From positions 1 through 23,512 of IMG/VR virus record IMGVR_UViG_3300028829_004031: a stretch of DNA of 23,512 nucleotides, one strand, 5' to 3'. The notes under the pieces are model-generated. The model ran no database searches. It was not told where the DNA came from and saw only the letters and a list, made by a program, of their open reading frames with translations. This DNA is from a virus. Of this stretch, positions 1 to 6,256 are shown in pieces (position 1 is the stretch's first letter; each line of letters starts with the position of its first letter). A program made the position numbers and the translations under genes.

Positions 1-33
1 ACTACAGCTTTCGGTATTACAATGAAGTTTTAA
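1..33 (+). CDS. Possible C-terminal end of an upstream gene (partial)
   Basis: The first frame reads TTAFGITMKF and then stops at TAA (31-33). The last residues alternate hydrophobic/aromatic at -1 (F), -3 (M), -5 (I) and -7 (F). This is the pattern of the C-terminal beta-strand of bacterial outer-membrane beta-barrels, and it also fits other beta-rich proteins. Only ten residues are visible, so neither the gene nor its reality is certain. A strong hairpin starts about 25 bases downstream, consistent with the end of a transcription unit here. Confidence 0.35.
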   Translation, partial: TTAFGITMKF

Positions 34-58
34 TAATTTAAAACTACAATAAAATCTT

Positions 59-91
59 GCAAGGGAGCTATTAAGGTAGCTCCTTTCTTGC
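59..91 (+). terminator. Hairpin, probable transcription terminator
   Basis: GGAGCTA (64-70) pairs perfectly with TAGCTCC (77-83) across a 6-base loop. GCAAG (59-63) pairs with CTTGC (87-91) across a TTT bulge, giving about 12 base pairs in total. A long U-run does not follow (CTTGCTTACTGCTT), so it is either a weak intrinsic terminator or an RNA-stabilising stem. It separates a possible upstream gene from the small-gene run beginning at 137. Confidence 0.55.
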
Positions 92-119
92 TTACTGCTT
101 ATTAAACTGTTATTATAAT
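87..119 (+). promoter_or_regulatory. Candidate promoter upstream of the first small gene
   Basis: A perfect -10 hexamer TATAAT (114-119) lies 17 bases upstream of the ATG at 137. The only good -35 candidate, TTGCTT (88-93), is 20 bases away, which is long for a sigma-70 promoter. The segment at 87-100 also resembles the CTTGCTWWATRCTC motif found upstream of genes at 15888, 16178 and 23048. A GGAG ribosome binding site follows at 126-129. Confidence 0.45.
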
Positions 120-136
120 CAAAATGGAGATTTGAA

Positions 137-313
137 ATGACAGACGAACATTACCCATACGATAAAATATTTGATCAACCACATCCAGGTCTTATAAGGC
201 AAGAACTTGTCACTTATACTGAACTTGATGGTCGAGTTCATCGCACTACAGTCACCAGATCATTCTTTGGTAACGACTACCACGATTCTACAACCTCTTG
301 CCCTATAGGATAA
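137..313 (+). CDS. Small hypothetical phage protein (58 aa)
   Basis: This short gene encodes a 58-residue protein starting MTDEHYPYDK and ending in STTSCPIG. The start is supported by ATGGAGATTTGAA, with GGAG about 7 bases before the ATG; the same leader arrangement recurs before 1617. It is rich in aromatic and acidic residues, with no membrane segment or signal peptide. The ending resembles small uncharacterised proteins common in T4-like cyanophages, but I recognise the style rather than a named family. The next gene starts 3 bases after the stop, so the two are probably co-transcribed. Function unknown. Confidence 0.75.
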   Translation: MTDEHYPYDKIFDQPHPGLIRQELVTYTELDGRVHRTTVTRSFFGNDYHDSTTSCPIG

Positions 314-316
314 ACT

Positions 317-505
317 ATGTCACTTAAAGATAAACTTTCTAAAGTAAATCCACAAATCAATATCGAACGTGCTGAAAACGGTTGGATTTTTGAAGCTTCT
401 GGTCGCTCACATGATGATGACTGGAAAAATGTGAAGATTCTTGTAAACACTTCAGACACTCTATACAGCTTGATTCAAGAACATAATGAGATGGAAACCG
501 ACTAA
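317..505 (+). CDS. Small hypothetical protein (62 aa)
   Basis: A 62-residue soluble, charged protein begins MSLKDKLSKV. It starts with ATG three bases after the previous stop, with TATAGGA of the upstream gene's end as a plausible ribosome binding site. No recognisable domain, membrane segment or cysteine cluster is visible. It is followed directly, in the same reading frame, by the 506-1060 gene: only one TAA codon separates the two frames. It could therefore be a separate small gene or, less likely, the N-terminal part of a readthrough product. Function unknown. Confidence 0.7.
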   Translation: MSLKDKLSKVNPQINIERAENGWIFEASGRSHDDDWKNVKILVNTSDTLYSLIQEHNEMETD

Positions 506-1060
506 TTGGCATCACTTTTCGCCTACACAGGTGAAGTTGAGGTCAAACCGTTAGTTCAATCTTTTAATCCTTGGTTAGAAGATCGATGTAAGCAAATTCT
601 TAACTTTCCTTATCACTTACAGTGTCATGCCGCTCTTTGGCGTGAACAATTTCAAAAGCCTTCGTGGATAGTCTATAATCTTAATTGTTTTTGGACTACT
701 CACGGAGGCTCTCGTTTACTTGTAGCCTATTTACGTGGAGATAGATATATTAAGGCTAATATCCTATGTCAATATACTGAGCCACCGTTACCTGGTTTGG
801 TACCCTTTACAGATCTAAAAGTTACTAATAATATGCTAAAGTGGGACGACGACGATCACGAATGGGATAAGTGGTGTGTTAGTAACATGAACTTTGAACA
901 CGGAATAAAGATTAAGTGTGGATCTATTGATCATGTTTTAGTTGATAAAAAACCTATACAAACAATACAAGGTAACTACGTCTCTATAACTCGCAGGCTT
1001 TTAGAGAAAGTATCCGACTGGAACAAGGATAAAGAGTATTGGAAATCATTGAACACATAA
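506..1060 (+). CDS. Hypothetical protein, possibly ParB/sulfiredoxin-like fold
   Basis: This 184-residue frame opens with TTG immediately after the TAA of the preceding gene. There is no ATG within the first 100 residues, so TTG is the best start, although its ribosome binding site (GAGATGGAAA) is weak. Around residues 65-74 it has a HGGSRLLVA segment followed by a basic stretch and a beta-strand-like KANIL. That arrangement resembles the G-x-x-R box of ParB-like nuclease domains. The resemblance is weak and should be treated as a guess. The protein is Trp-rich and acidic in the middle (DDDDHEWD). Its end overlaps the next gene by 22 bases. Confidence 0.6.
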   Translation: MASLFAYTGEVEVKPLVQSFNPWLEDRCKQILNFPYHLQCHAALWREQFQKPSWIVYNLNCFWTTHGGSRLLVAYLRGDRYIKANILCQYTEPPLPGLVPFTDLKVTNNMLKWDDDDHEWDKWCVSNMNFEHGIKIKCGSIDHVLVDKKPIQTIQGNYVSITRRLLEKVSDWNKDKEYWKSLNT

Positions 1061-1581
1061 AATGGTGGCGTGTAAATAGAGTCTTTTCTCAAGATGAAGG
1101 AGATAGAATTAAAGCCTATATTCGTGGTCACGTTCTTCTAAATTTTGCACACGGAAAACGAGATGATGCCATTAAAAGAACTTTTGTAACTAAAAGCTCG
1201 CCTTTTAAATATATTTTTGAAGAATTAGATGTAGAATTAAGAGAGTATTTTAAAGATTATATATTAAATACTGATAGGCTTAGAGTTGAACTTTGTGCTG
1301 ATGCACAAGGTATGTGGATTGATCCACACTATGATATAACAGAAAAATCTTTTACAATGCAAGTATTTTTAGGTCATGGAAGTACTGATGGTACTATTTT
1401 TCATTTTGAAGAAGGCTATGACTATGAAGTACCTTGGGTTGGTAACTGTGGTTATGTTATTGTTAGAGACAAACCCTTGCTACATAGTCTAAATAGAGTT
1501 AAACAAAAAGTAAGACACACAGTTTTAATTAATTATGTTAATGACTCATGGAATAACACTTCACAGTTGCTTTATGGATAA
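1039..1581 (+). CDS. 2OG-Fe(II) oxygenase
   Basis: This 180-residue protein has the double-stranded beta-helix signature of 2-oxoglutarate/Fe(II)-dependent oxygenases. The proximal iron ligands are H97-x-D99 (DPHYD), the distal ligand is H149 (LLHSLNRV), and a 2OG-binding basic residue is likely R159 just before HTVLINY. It would couple 2OG decarboxylation to hydroxylation of an unknown substrate. The start is TTG at 1039, inside the end of the previous gene, with AAGGAT about 9 bases upstream; no ATG is available before the core. A promoter for the next gene lies within its 3' end. It is the most divergent of the window's 2OG enzymes. Confidence 0.82.
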   Translation: MEIIEHIKWWRVNRVFSQDEGDRIKAYIRGHVLLNFAHGKRDDAIKRTFVTKSSPFKYIFEELDVELREYFKDYILNTDRLRVELCADAQGMWIDPHYDITEKSFTMQVFLGHGSTDGTIFHFEEGYDYEVPWVGNCGYVIVRDKPLLHSLNRVKQKVRHTVLINYVNDSWNNTSQLLYG

Positions 1582-1595
1582 TTGTTTGATATAAT
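1567..1595 (+). promoter_or_regulatory. Sigma-70-like promoter
   Basis: TTGCTT (1567-1572), a 17-base spacer and a perfect TATAAT (1590-1595) lie at the very end of the 2OG oxygenase gene. The start of transcription would be near 1602, just before the ATGGAG ribosome binding site of the gene at 1617. Spacing and hexamers fit a housekeeping-sigma (early phage) promoter. Confidence 0.6.
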
Positions 1596-1616
1596 ACTAA
1601 AATTATGGAGATTTAT

Positions 1617-1793
1617 ATGAATAGAAATGAACGAGATAAATACGAAAGAATTATTCATCTTTTGCGTGAAATTGAGTTTGCTAGATCGCAGCTTCAACCA
1701 CACGATACAGGTCATATCAATACTGCAATCAGTTGGATGGAAAAGCGTGTGACTGCCTTGACTAAAGAACTTAGAAATAATGACACCGATTGA
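1617..1793 (+). CDS. Small hypothetical helical protein (58 aa)
   Basis: An ATG also occurs at 1605, but that codon contains part of the GGAG ribosome binding site. The ATG at 1617, 6 bases after GGAG and matching the leader before position 137, is the better start. The 58-residue product (MNRNERDKYE...) is strongly charged and predicted helical, with heptad-like Leu/Ile spacing (IIHLLREIEF...), so it is probably a small coiled-coil protein. It has its own promoter immediately upstream and overlaps the next gene by 14 bases. Function unknown. Confidence 0.7.
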   Translation: MNRNERDKYERIIHLLREIEFARSQLQPHDTGHINTAISWMEKRVTALTKELRNNDTD

Positions 1794-2013
1794 AATATTT
1801 GAATACAAGCAAAAATGGAAACCTGGATATGTAGTCAGACTTCACTCAGACCTGAGAAGTAAAGCTAAAGATTATTGTAAAGTTCAGATGCTTAAACATC
1901 AATGGGATGTTAATGAATATACTAACTCTTACGAAGATACGTGGGTGTTTGAAAATAGACTAGATGCCATTAGCTTTACAGCACAATGGGATGAAAGGTT
2001 TGTAAATCAATAA
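1780..2013 (+). CDS. Conserved small phage protein (77 aa)
   Basis: This 77-residue soluble protein starts MTPIEIFEYKQKWKPGY and has the look of a conserved, uncharacterised protein family of T4-like cyanophages (PIEIYEFK..W.PGY...HSDL). That is recognition from memory, not a search. The start lies inside the previous gene (14-base overlap), indicating translational coupling. No catalytic motif, signal peptide or membrane segment is visible. The next gene begins 1 base after its stop. Confidence 0.72.
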   Translation: MTPIEIFEYKQKWKPGYVVRLHSDLRSKAKDYCKVQMLKHQWDVNEYTNSYEDTWVFENRLDAISFTAQWDERFVNQ

Positions 2014-2014
2014 G

Positions 2015-3136
2015 ATGAATAAACATTTACTAAATAATTTTAATAATAACTCTTTGCAGTATGACAAAGAAAAATACCCCTTTGATAAATATGTATTGTC
2101 AGTTATTCAAGAAGATCACCCTTATGTAGTTGAATTATCAAAGATTCATACATACAATCTTAGCGGTAATCAAATTCTTAAAATTAGTGAAAAGGTTCAA
2201 AAATCTTTTAGTAGTCATGAATTTGGTACTATGATTGATTCATTTGCTAGCGACTATTTACAGCCATTGATTGGGGACACAGAGTTTCTTGTCAAAAGAT
2301 ACCCAACCCTTAATTTTGTTGTTCCTAATCAAGAAGTGATCGGTAGACGTTTACCTTTTCATCAGGGTGTTACTTATGATAATGGTCGTGGGCAAGGAAC
2401 AATTTGGATGCCCTTAACACCAACATTCGATAGTAATTCTATGTATGTTGTTGATCATGAGAGTAGTAAAAAAATTACCACTTTTGCTATTATAAATCAA
2501 ATTACCTTTGAAGAATGGGAGAGATTATGTTTAGAAAGCTCTTATCCTATTAAGTATGATGTTGGGTTTGCTCATCTTTTTCATCAAGAAATAATACACG
2601 GAAATGTTAATAATGTTACCGACAATACTAGAATGGCTATTGACTGGCATATACTATTAAAAGACGAAGAGTTTGGCTGTAGAATTCCTGGAGGGTTTTT
2701 TAGAAAAAAAGAGGACTTCAAAGAAGCTACATTAGTCAATAATTCTCAACAAAGTATTATTTATATATCAAGCAACTCTGAGTATGATAAAAATATTGTT
2801 AAAATACATCAATATAATATGATCAAAGCATACTGTGACGCTAACAATATAGAATATAATTTTAAACTAGAAGAAAACGATCATTTTGCATGGCTGCCCT
2901 ATTTAGAGAGCCTAATGGAGCATGATTACATAGGCACAATACTTATGCTTAGTATATTCAGCCTACCTGATGACAAAGAACGAAGAAGTACAATACTTCA
3001 AAAAGCAGTTAAAAATAAGAAAAAAATTGTTTTTGCAAATGAAATGCAAATTATTGAAAACTTAAAGGATATAGCTACCGTTGAGTACTATAGAACTTTT
3101 GCTGTAAAGAAAAAAGGTAAGTATTATTGGGAATGA
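2015..3136 (+). CDS. 2OG-Fe(II) oxygenase-like / sporadic carbohydrate cluster fusion protein
   Basis: This 373-residue protein appears to be a two-domain fusion. Residues about 20-225 resemble the 2OG-Fe(II) oxygenase found in 'sporadic carbohydrate clusters': a PFHQG segment, then a WMPLTPTFDSNSM strand, then a distal HGNVNN (H195) and R206. Residues about 246-373 resemble the LIC12192-type sporadic carbohydrate cluster protein, with YNMIKAYC, the SLPDDKERR box and the K-I-VFANE strand. These families usually occur as adjacent separate genes in surface-polysaccharide loci. The expected proximal HxD iron site reads H116-Q-G118, so the Asp ligand is absent, as in 2OG halogenases or inactive relatives. 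It overlaps the next gene by ATGA. A role in sugar modification is inferred from the families. Confidence 0.75.
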   Translation: MNKHLLNNFNNNSLQYDKEKYPFDKYVLSVIQEDHPYVVELSKIHTYNLSGNQILKISEKVQKSFSSHEFGTMIDSFASDYLQPLIGDTEFLVKRYPTLNFVVPNQEVIGRRLPFHQGVTYDNGRGQGTIWMPLTPTFDSNSMYVVDHESSKKITTFAIINQITFEEWERLCLESSYPIKYDVGFAHLFHQEIIHGNVNNVTDNTRMAIDWHILLKDEEFGCRIPGGFFRKKEDFKEATLVNNSQQSIIYISSNSEYDKNIVKIHQYNMIKAYCDANNIEYNFKLEENDHFAWLPYLESLMEHDYIGTILMLSIFSLPDDKERRSTILQKAVKNKKKIVFANEMQIIENLKDIATVEYYRTFAVKKKGKYYWE

Positions 3137-3699
3137 TTTACGGTAGTGAAGGTTTAATTGATACTGATTTTATTATCAAAACTAATCTTGATACAGATAA
3201 TCTTGAATGGGAAGAAGCTTACTTATTAGCTGCTAATGAAACAGGGGTTTTGTTTGATTATAAAGGATCAAATGAAAATATAAAACAAGAGCAGCTTTAT
3301 ATCTCAAAGGGTATGAACCCCGAATCAAGTAAGCATTACGCTATGTTTAACGTCTCTTTAGATTTAGATAATTTTTTCCCTAATCATTACTATTATGTGT
3401 CTTACTTAAAATTACCTGCTGGGTATAACTTGTGGTGGCATAGAGATTTTTATTATTCTTTTCTTAATAAGCATAATATAAAAAATAGAAATAAAAATTC
3501 AATCAGAAGAACTATAATTAATCTAAATAATTGGAGTCCAGGTCAGTTATTTCAAGTAGAAGATGCTATTGCAATAGATTGGAAAAAAGGTGATTGTTAT
3601 ACTTTTAGAGAGAATATCTGGCATGGAGTAGGTAACTTCTCGCTTGAAGATTATATAATCATGCAAGTTACTTGGATAGACAAAAATGATATTTTATGA
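3133..3699 (+). CDS. 2OG-Fe(II) oxygenase
   Basis: The ATGA overlap with the previous stop makes ATG 3133 the start, giving 188 residues; a TTG six bases earlier is less likely. The iron-binding site is H103-R-D105 in LWWHRDFYY. It is followed by NNWSPGQLF, the DWKKGD strand and the distal H164 in WHGVGN. The usual basic 2OG-binding residue about ten positions later is not obvious: the segment reads EDYIIMQVT where relatives have R or K. This may mean a different 2OG anchor. It overlaps the radical SAM gene by 4 bases, so the two are translationally coupled and may act on the same substrate. Substrate unknown. Confidence 0.83.
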   Translation: MIYGSEGLIDTDFIIKTNLDTDNLEWEEAYLLAANETGVLFDYKGSNENIKQEQLYISKGMNPESSKHYAMFNVSLDLDNFFPNHYYYVSYLKLPAGYNLWWHRDFYYSFLNKHNIKNRNKNSIRRTIINLNNWSPGQLFQVEDAIAIDWKKGDCYTFRENIWHGVGNFSLEDYIIMQVTWIDKNDIL

Positions 3700-5384
3700 A
3701 AAATGTTTATTTAGCACAGTTTTCTACTGTCTCACTTGATACCTATTACTTTTTTCCTTATTCTGTAGGACTTATTCAGTCTTATGCTCATTCTGTACCT
3801 ATAATTGCAAAAAATTACGATTTAAAACCTCTGCTGTGGAAGAAACTACCAATTGATGAGTTAGTAAACTCACTTGATAATCCTGCAGTATTTGGCTTTT
3901 CTAGCTATGTGTGGAATGCTAACTACAATTTACAACTCGCAAAAGCTGTTAAAGCTAGATACCCAGAGTGTATTATCGTGTTTGGGGGTCCTGGCGTTCC
4001 TGACGCAGATGCAGACTTCTTTGTTAATCATCCTTGGGTTGATTACCTAATCCACACTGAAGGCGAGCAGAGTTTTGCAAATCTTTTAGAGACTCTATTA
4101 AAAGGTCCTTGTAAAACTCATGTTGCAATTCCCAGTAACCGTACTAAATCACTTGACACAATTCCATCACCTTATCTATCTGGCGTATTTGATTCAGTGC
4201 TTGCAGAAGCAGCAGAACAGAAAGTAATCATCAATGCACTACTTGAAACTAACCGTGGTTGCCCTTTTAAATGTACCTTTTGTGATTGGGGAGGGCTCAC
4301 TTTTTCTAAGATTCACTGTTTTGACTTAGACCGAATCAAGCAAGAGATAACCTGGCTAGGCAAAAACCAAATAGAGATGCTTAGTTTAGCTGACGCAAAC
4401 TTTGGTATTTTTCCAGATCGTGATCTTGAGATAGCACAGTGGGCAATAAAAATTAAACAAGAGTATGGATTTCCAAAATACTTTGATACTTCTTGGACTA
4501 AAAACACTAAACCTGTGACTATTGAAACTGCTAAATTATTAATGCAGGCCGGTATGTTGCGCAAGTTTGTTATGAGCCTCCAAACCTTAGATATTCAAAC
4601 TCTAAGCAATATCAAACGCAGAAACATTGATGGTAGTAAGTTTTCACAACTTATTGAAGATCGCAGTGTGAGTGTTTCAACAGAATTAATAGTTGGCTTA
4701 CCAGGTGAAACTCTTGCGTCTTATAAACAAGGAGTGTGTCAGTTGATTGATGATGAGATTAAAATTATCACTAATCCACTTACTTTATTACCTAATTCTG
4801 AGATGAGTACTTCTGAGTATCGCTCTCAATGGTCAATCGAATCTGTTACCTTTAAAAGTTCGTGGTCTTCACATGGTATAGACGAGTGGGAAGAACTTGT
4901 GGTTGCTACCTCTTCTTATACTACTAAAGATTGGAGTGAAATGATACTTTGGGGTTGGCTCACCGTATTTTTAGAAACCTACTACTGGACTGATTTAATA
5001 GCAAAGAGTTATAACACACAAATGTGGTACGATTGGTGTTATGCTTGGTTTAGAACACATAATAACCCCCTTACTCCCTGGCTTTCAAGATGGGAAAATC
5101 ATTTATCTGATGGACTAAGCTATGAATTATGGGGTGGAGGGGTTGGTACTACAGATTTAGATGCAAATCAAGCAATTATAGACAGTACTTGTTGGAATGA
5201 AACTTTAAAGCTATGTGTTAAAGAATTTTGTGATACACATTCTCTTCCTCATCCTTCTACTTATATACTAGAAACACAAGCTAATAGACATAAAGTTATA
5301 GACGGCTATTCATCGCTTTCACAACAGCTTGTCGCAAACCGTTGGAACTTTTTATCGCAAAATTTAGAGCACCAAGCTAACTAG
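3696..5384 (+). CDS. B12-binding-domain radical SAM enzyme
   Basis: A 562-residue protein. Residues about 1-140 form a Rossmann-type cobalamin-binding-like domain (VFGFSSYVWN, FGGPGVPD, HTEGEQSF) without an obvious DxHxxG motif. The radical SAM core follows, with C189-x3-C193-x2-C196 (RGCPFKCTFCDWGG) for the 4Fe-4S cluster and a GLPGE motif in the second half of the barrel. A Trp-rich C-terminal region of about 170 residues follows. The CDWG form is typical of B12-type radical SAM enzymes that methylate or rearrange unreactive carbons in natural products. Its substrate is unknown. It overlaps the 2OG oxygenase upstream and is the last gene before a promoter-bearing gap at 5385-5465. Confidence 0.87.
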   Translation: MKNVYLAQFSTVSLDTYYFFPYSVGLIQSYAHSVPIIAKNYDLKPLLWKKLPIDELVNSLDNPAVFGFSSYVWNANYNLQLAKAVKARYPECIIVFGGPGVPDADADFFVNHPWVDYLIHTEGEQSFANLLETLLKGPCKTHVAIPSNRTKSLDTIPSPYLSGVFDSVLAEAAEQKVIINALLETNRGCPFKCTFCDWGGLTFSKIHCFDLDRIKQEITWLGKNQIEMLSLADANFGIFPDRDLEIAQWAIKIKQEYGFPKYFDTSWTKNTKPVTIETAKLLMQAGMLRKFVMSLQTLDIQTLSNIKRRNIDGSKFSQLIEDRSVSVSTELIVGLPGETLASYKQGVCQLIDDEIKIITNPLTLLPNSEMSTSEYRSQWSIESVTFKSSWSSHGIDEWEELVVATSSYTTKDWSEMILWGWLTVFLETYYWTDLIAKSYNTQMWYDWCYAWFRTHNNPLTPWLSRWENHLSDGLSYELWGGGVGTTDLDANQAIIDSTCWNETLKLCVKEFCDTHSLPHPSTYILETQANRHKVIDGYSSLSQQLVANRWNFLSQNLEHQAN

Positions 5385-5401
5385 ATACAGCAAGTCCATA
5401 C

Positions 5402-5430
5402 TTGTCAAATTGTCCTTTTATGTTTATACT
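5402..5430 (+). promoter_or_regulatory. Sigma-70-like promoter
   Basis: TTGTCA (5402-5407), a 17-base spacer and TATACT (5425-5430) sit in the 81-base gap after the radical SAM gene. The expected transcription start is near 5437, 29 bases before the ATG at 5466. The transcript would cover three small genes and both tRNAs. Confidence 0.6.
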
Positions 5431-5465
5431 ACTTCAATAATGATGTTTTTAAGGATTATAATTAA

Positions 5466-5756
5466 ATGATAGGAAATACCTTTTGGGAAGAGTTAGAGAT
5501 TGATGCTGTTGAAGTAGGTGAAGATGTGAAACACAAGGCTCACACTTTAATTGATCATTGGGGTAGTAATTTGACTGAAAAAGACCTCTTAAATTTATCT
5601 GCTTACTCAAAGTGTGCTGATACACCTATTCAGTGTGCGTTAGCAAAAGCAGCCCTATCCTACTACCAAACTAAAAACTTTATTCCAGAACATATTCATT
5701 CAGATATGGATACAACTCCTAAGAAAAAGTGGTGGAAGTTTTGGACAGCCGTATGA
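5466..5756 (+). CDS. Hypothetical protein (96 aa)
   Basis: A 96-residue soluble protein starting MIGNTFWEEL, with AAGGAT as ribosome binding site about 10 bases upstream of the ATG. It is mostly helical in character, with two Cys and a basic, Trp-rich tail (KKKWWKFWTAV) that could contact nucleic acid or membrane. No family is recognised. It has its own promoter upstream, and its stop overlaps the next start as ATGA, so the two are coupled. Confidence 0.75.
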   Translation: MIGNTFWEELEIDAVEVGEDVKHKAHTLIDHWGSNLTEKDLLNLSAYSKCADTPIQCALAKAALSYYQTKNFIPEHIHSDMDTTPKKKWWKFWTAV

Positions 5757-5977
5757 TTCAACTCTATGAAGCACGCTTAGATAACTGTCTTATGGCTCGT
5801 GACCGTTGTGAAGAAGACAGTTGGGGCTGGATGTTTTGGCAGTCTCGGTTTACAATACTACTTAGACGACTGAATATTGAACTTACAGGGGCGAAGTGTT
5901 ACGGTAGCACAGCTGGCTCCAACCCAGCGGGACAGGGTTCAATTCCTTGCGCCCCTGCCAATAAGGATTTACAATGA
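5753..5977 (+). CDS. Small hypothetical protein reading through the tRNA-Trp gene
   Basis: The ATGA overlap with the previous stop favours the ATG at 5753 (74 aa) over one 24 bases earlier. The first 45 or so residues (MIQLYEARLD...LLRRLNIEL) look like an ordinary small phage protein. The remaining C-terminal part is encoded by the tRNA-Trp gene (5887-5960) and a few bases beyond, and has no protein-like character (rich in G, S, P, C). The likely history is loss of an original stop codon where the tRNA gene sits. Whether the tail is made depends on whether the tRNA is processed out of the message first. It ends ATGA-overlapping with the gene at 5974. Confidence 0.6.
   Translation: MIQLYEARLDNCLMARDRCEEDSWGWMFWQSRFTILLRRLNIELTGAKCYGSTAGSNPAGQGSIPCAPANKDLQ
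5887..5960 (+). tRNA. tRNA-Trp (anticodon CCA)
   Basis: A complete 74-base cloverleaf. The 7-bp acceptor AGGGGCG/CGCCCCT is perfect, followed by discriminator G and an encoded CCA. The D-arm is GTGT-TACGGTA-GCAC. The anticodon arm is GCTGG-CTCCAAC-CCAGC with anticodon CCA at 5919-5921. The T-arm is CAGGG-TTCAATT-CCTTG (one G-U pair). The acceptor and discriminator match bacterial tRNA-Trp identity. Position 8, almost always U, reads A (AA at 5894-5895). It lies entirely inside the 3' part of the frame at 5753-5977 and 13 bases before the next gene. Confidence 0.93.
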
Positions 5978-6177
5978 CTGAAATTAAACAAGTAATGATG
6001 AGTGAAGACAGGTCTAGACGAGCTGAAATATTTTCAAAAAACGATGTTTGGCACGTTAATATGATTATTGGAGGACAGCTTATAGAGTGTCGTCCGATGA
6101 TTTCTGATGGTACTGTACATTCGTTGCACTATGCAGAGGATGCAGCAGAAAACTGGTGTATGGGAATTATAGAGTAA
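5974..6177 (+). CDS. Small hypothetical protein (67 aa)
   Basis: A 67-residue protein beginning MTEIKQVMMSEDRSRRAEIF. The ribosome binding site AAGGA lies between the tRNA-Trp end and the ATG. The sequence alternates short strands and turns (VWHVNMIIGGQLIECRPM) and ends in a helix (YAEDAAENWCMGIIE), a pattern common in small phage accessory proteins. I do not recognise a named family. Its TAA stop directly abuts the first base of tRNA-Gly with no spacer, so RNase P cleavage at the tRNA 5' end would leave the message ending at its own stop codon. Confidence 0.75.
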   Translation: MTEIKQVMMSEDRSRRAEIFSKNDVWHVNMIIGGQLIECRPMISDGTVHSLHYAEDAAENWCMGIIE

Positions 6178-6252
6178 GCGGGTATAGTATAATGGCTATT
6201 ATTGCAGCCTTCCAAGCTGAGGATCGGAGTTCGAGTCTCCGTACCCGCTCCA
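6178..6252 (+). tRNA. tRNA-Gly (anticodon UCC)
   Basis: A complete 75-base cloverleaf. Acceptor GCGGGTA/TACCCGC is perfect, with discriminator T and an encoded CCA. The D-arm is GTA-TAATGGCTAT-TAT. The anticodon arm is GCAGC-CTTCCAA-GCTGA with anticodon TCC at 6211-6213. The T-arm CGGAG-TTCGAGT-CTCCG is perfect. It closely resembles Escherichia coli glyT from memory, with the same anticodon loop and D-loop. The outermost anticodon-stem pair is a G-A mismatch (6204/6219), where E. coli has a U-A pair. It sits between two protein genes with almost no spacer. Confidence 0.95.
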
Positions 6253-6256
6253 ACTT

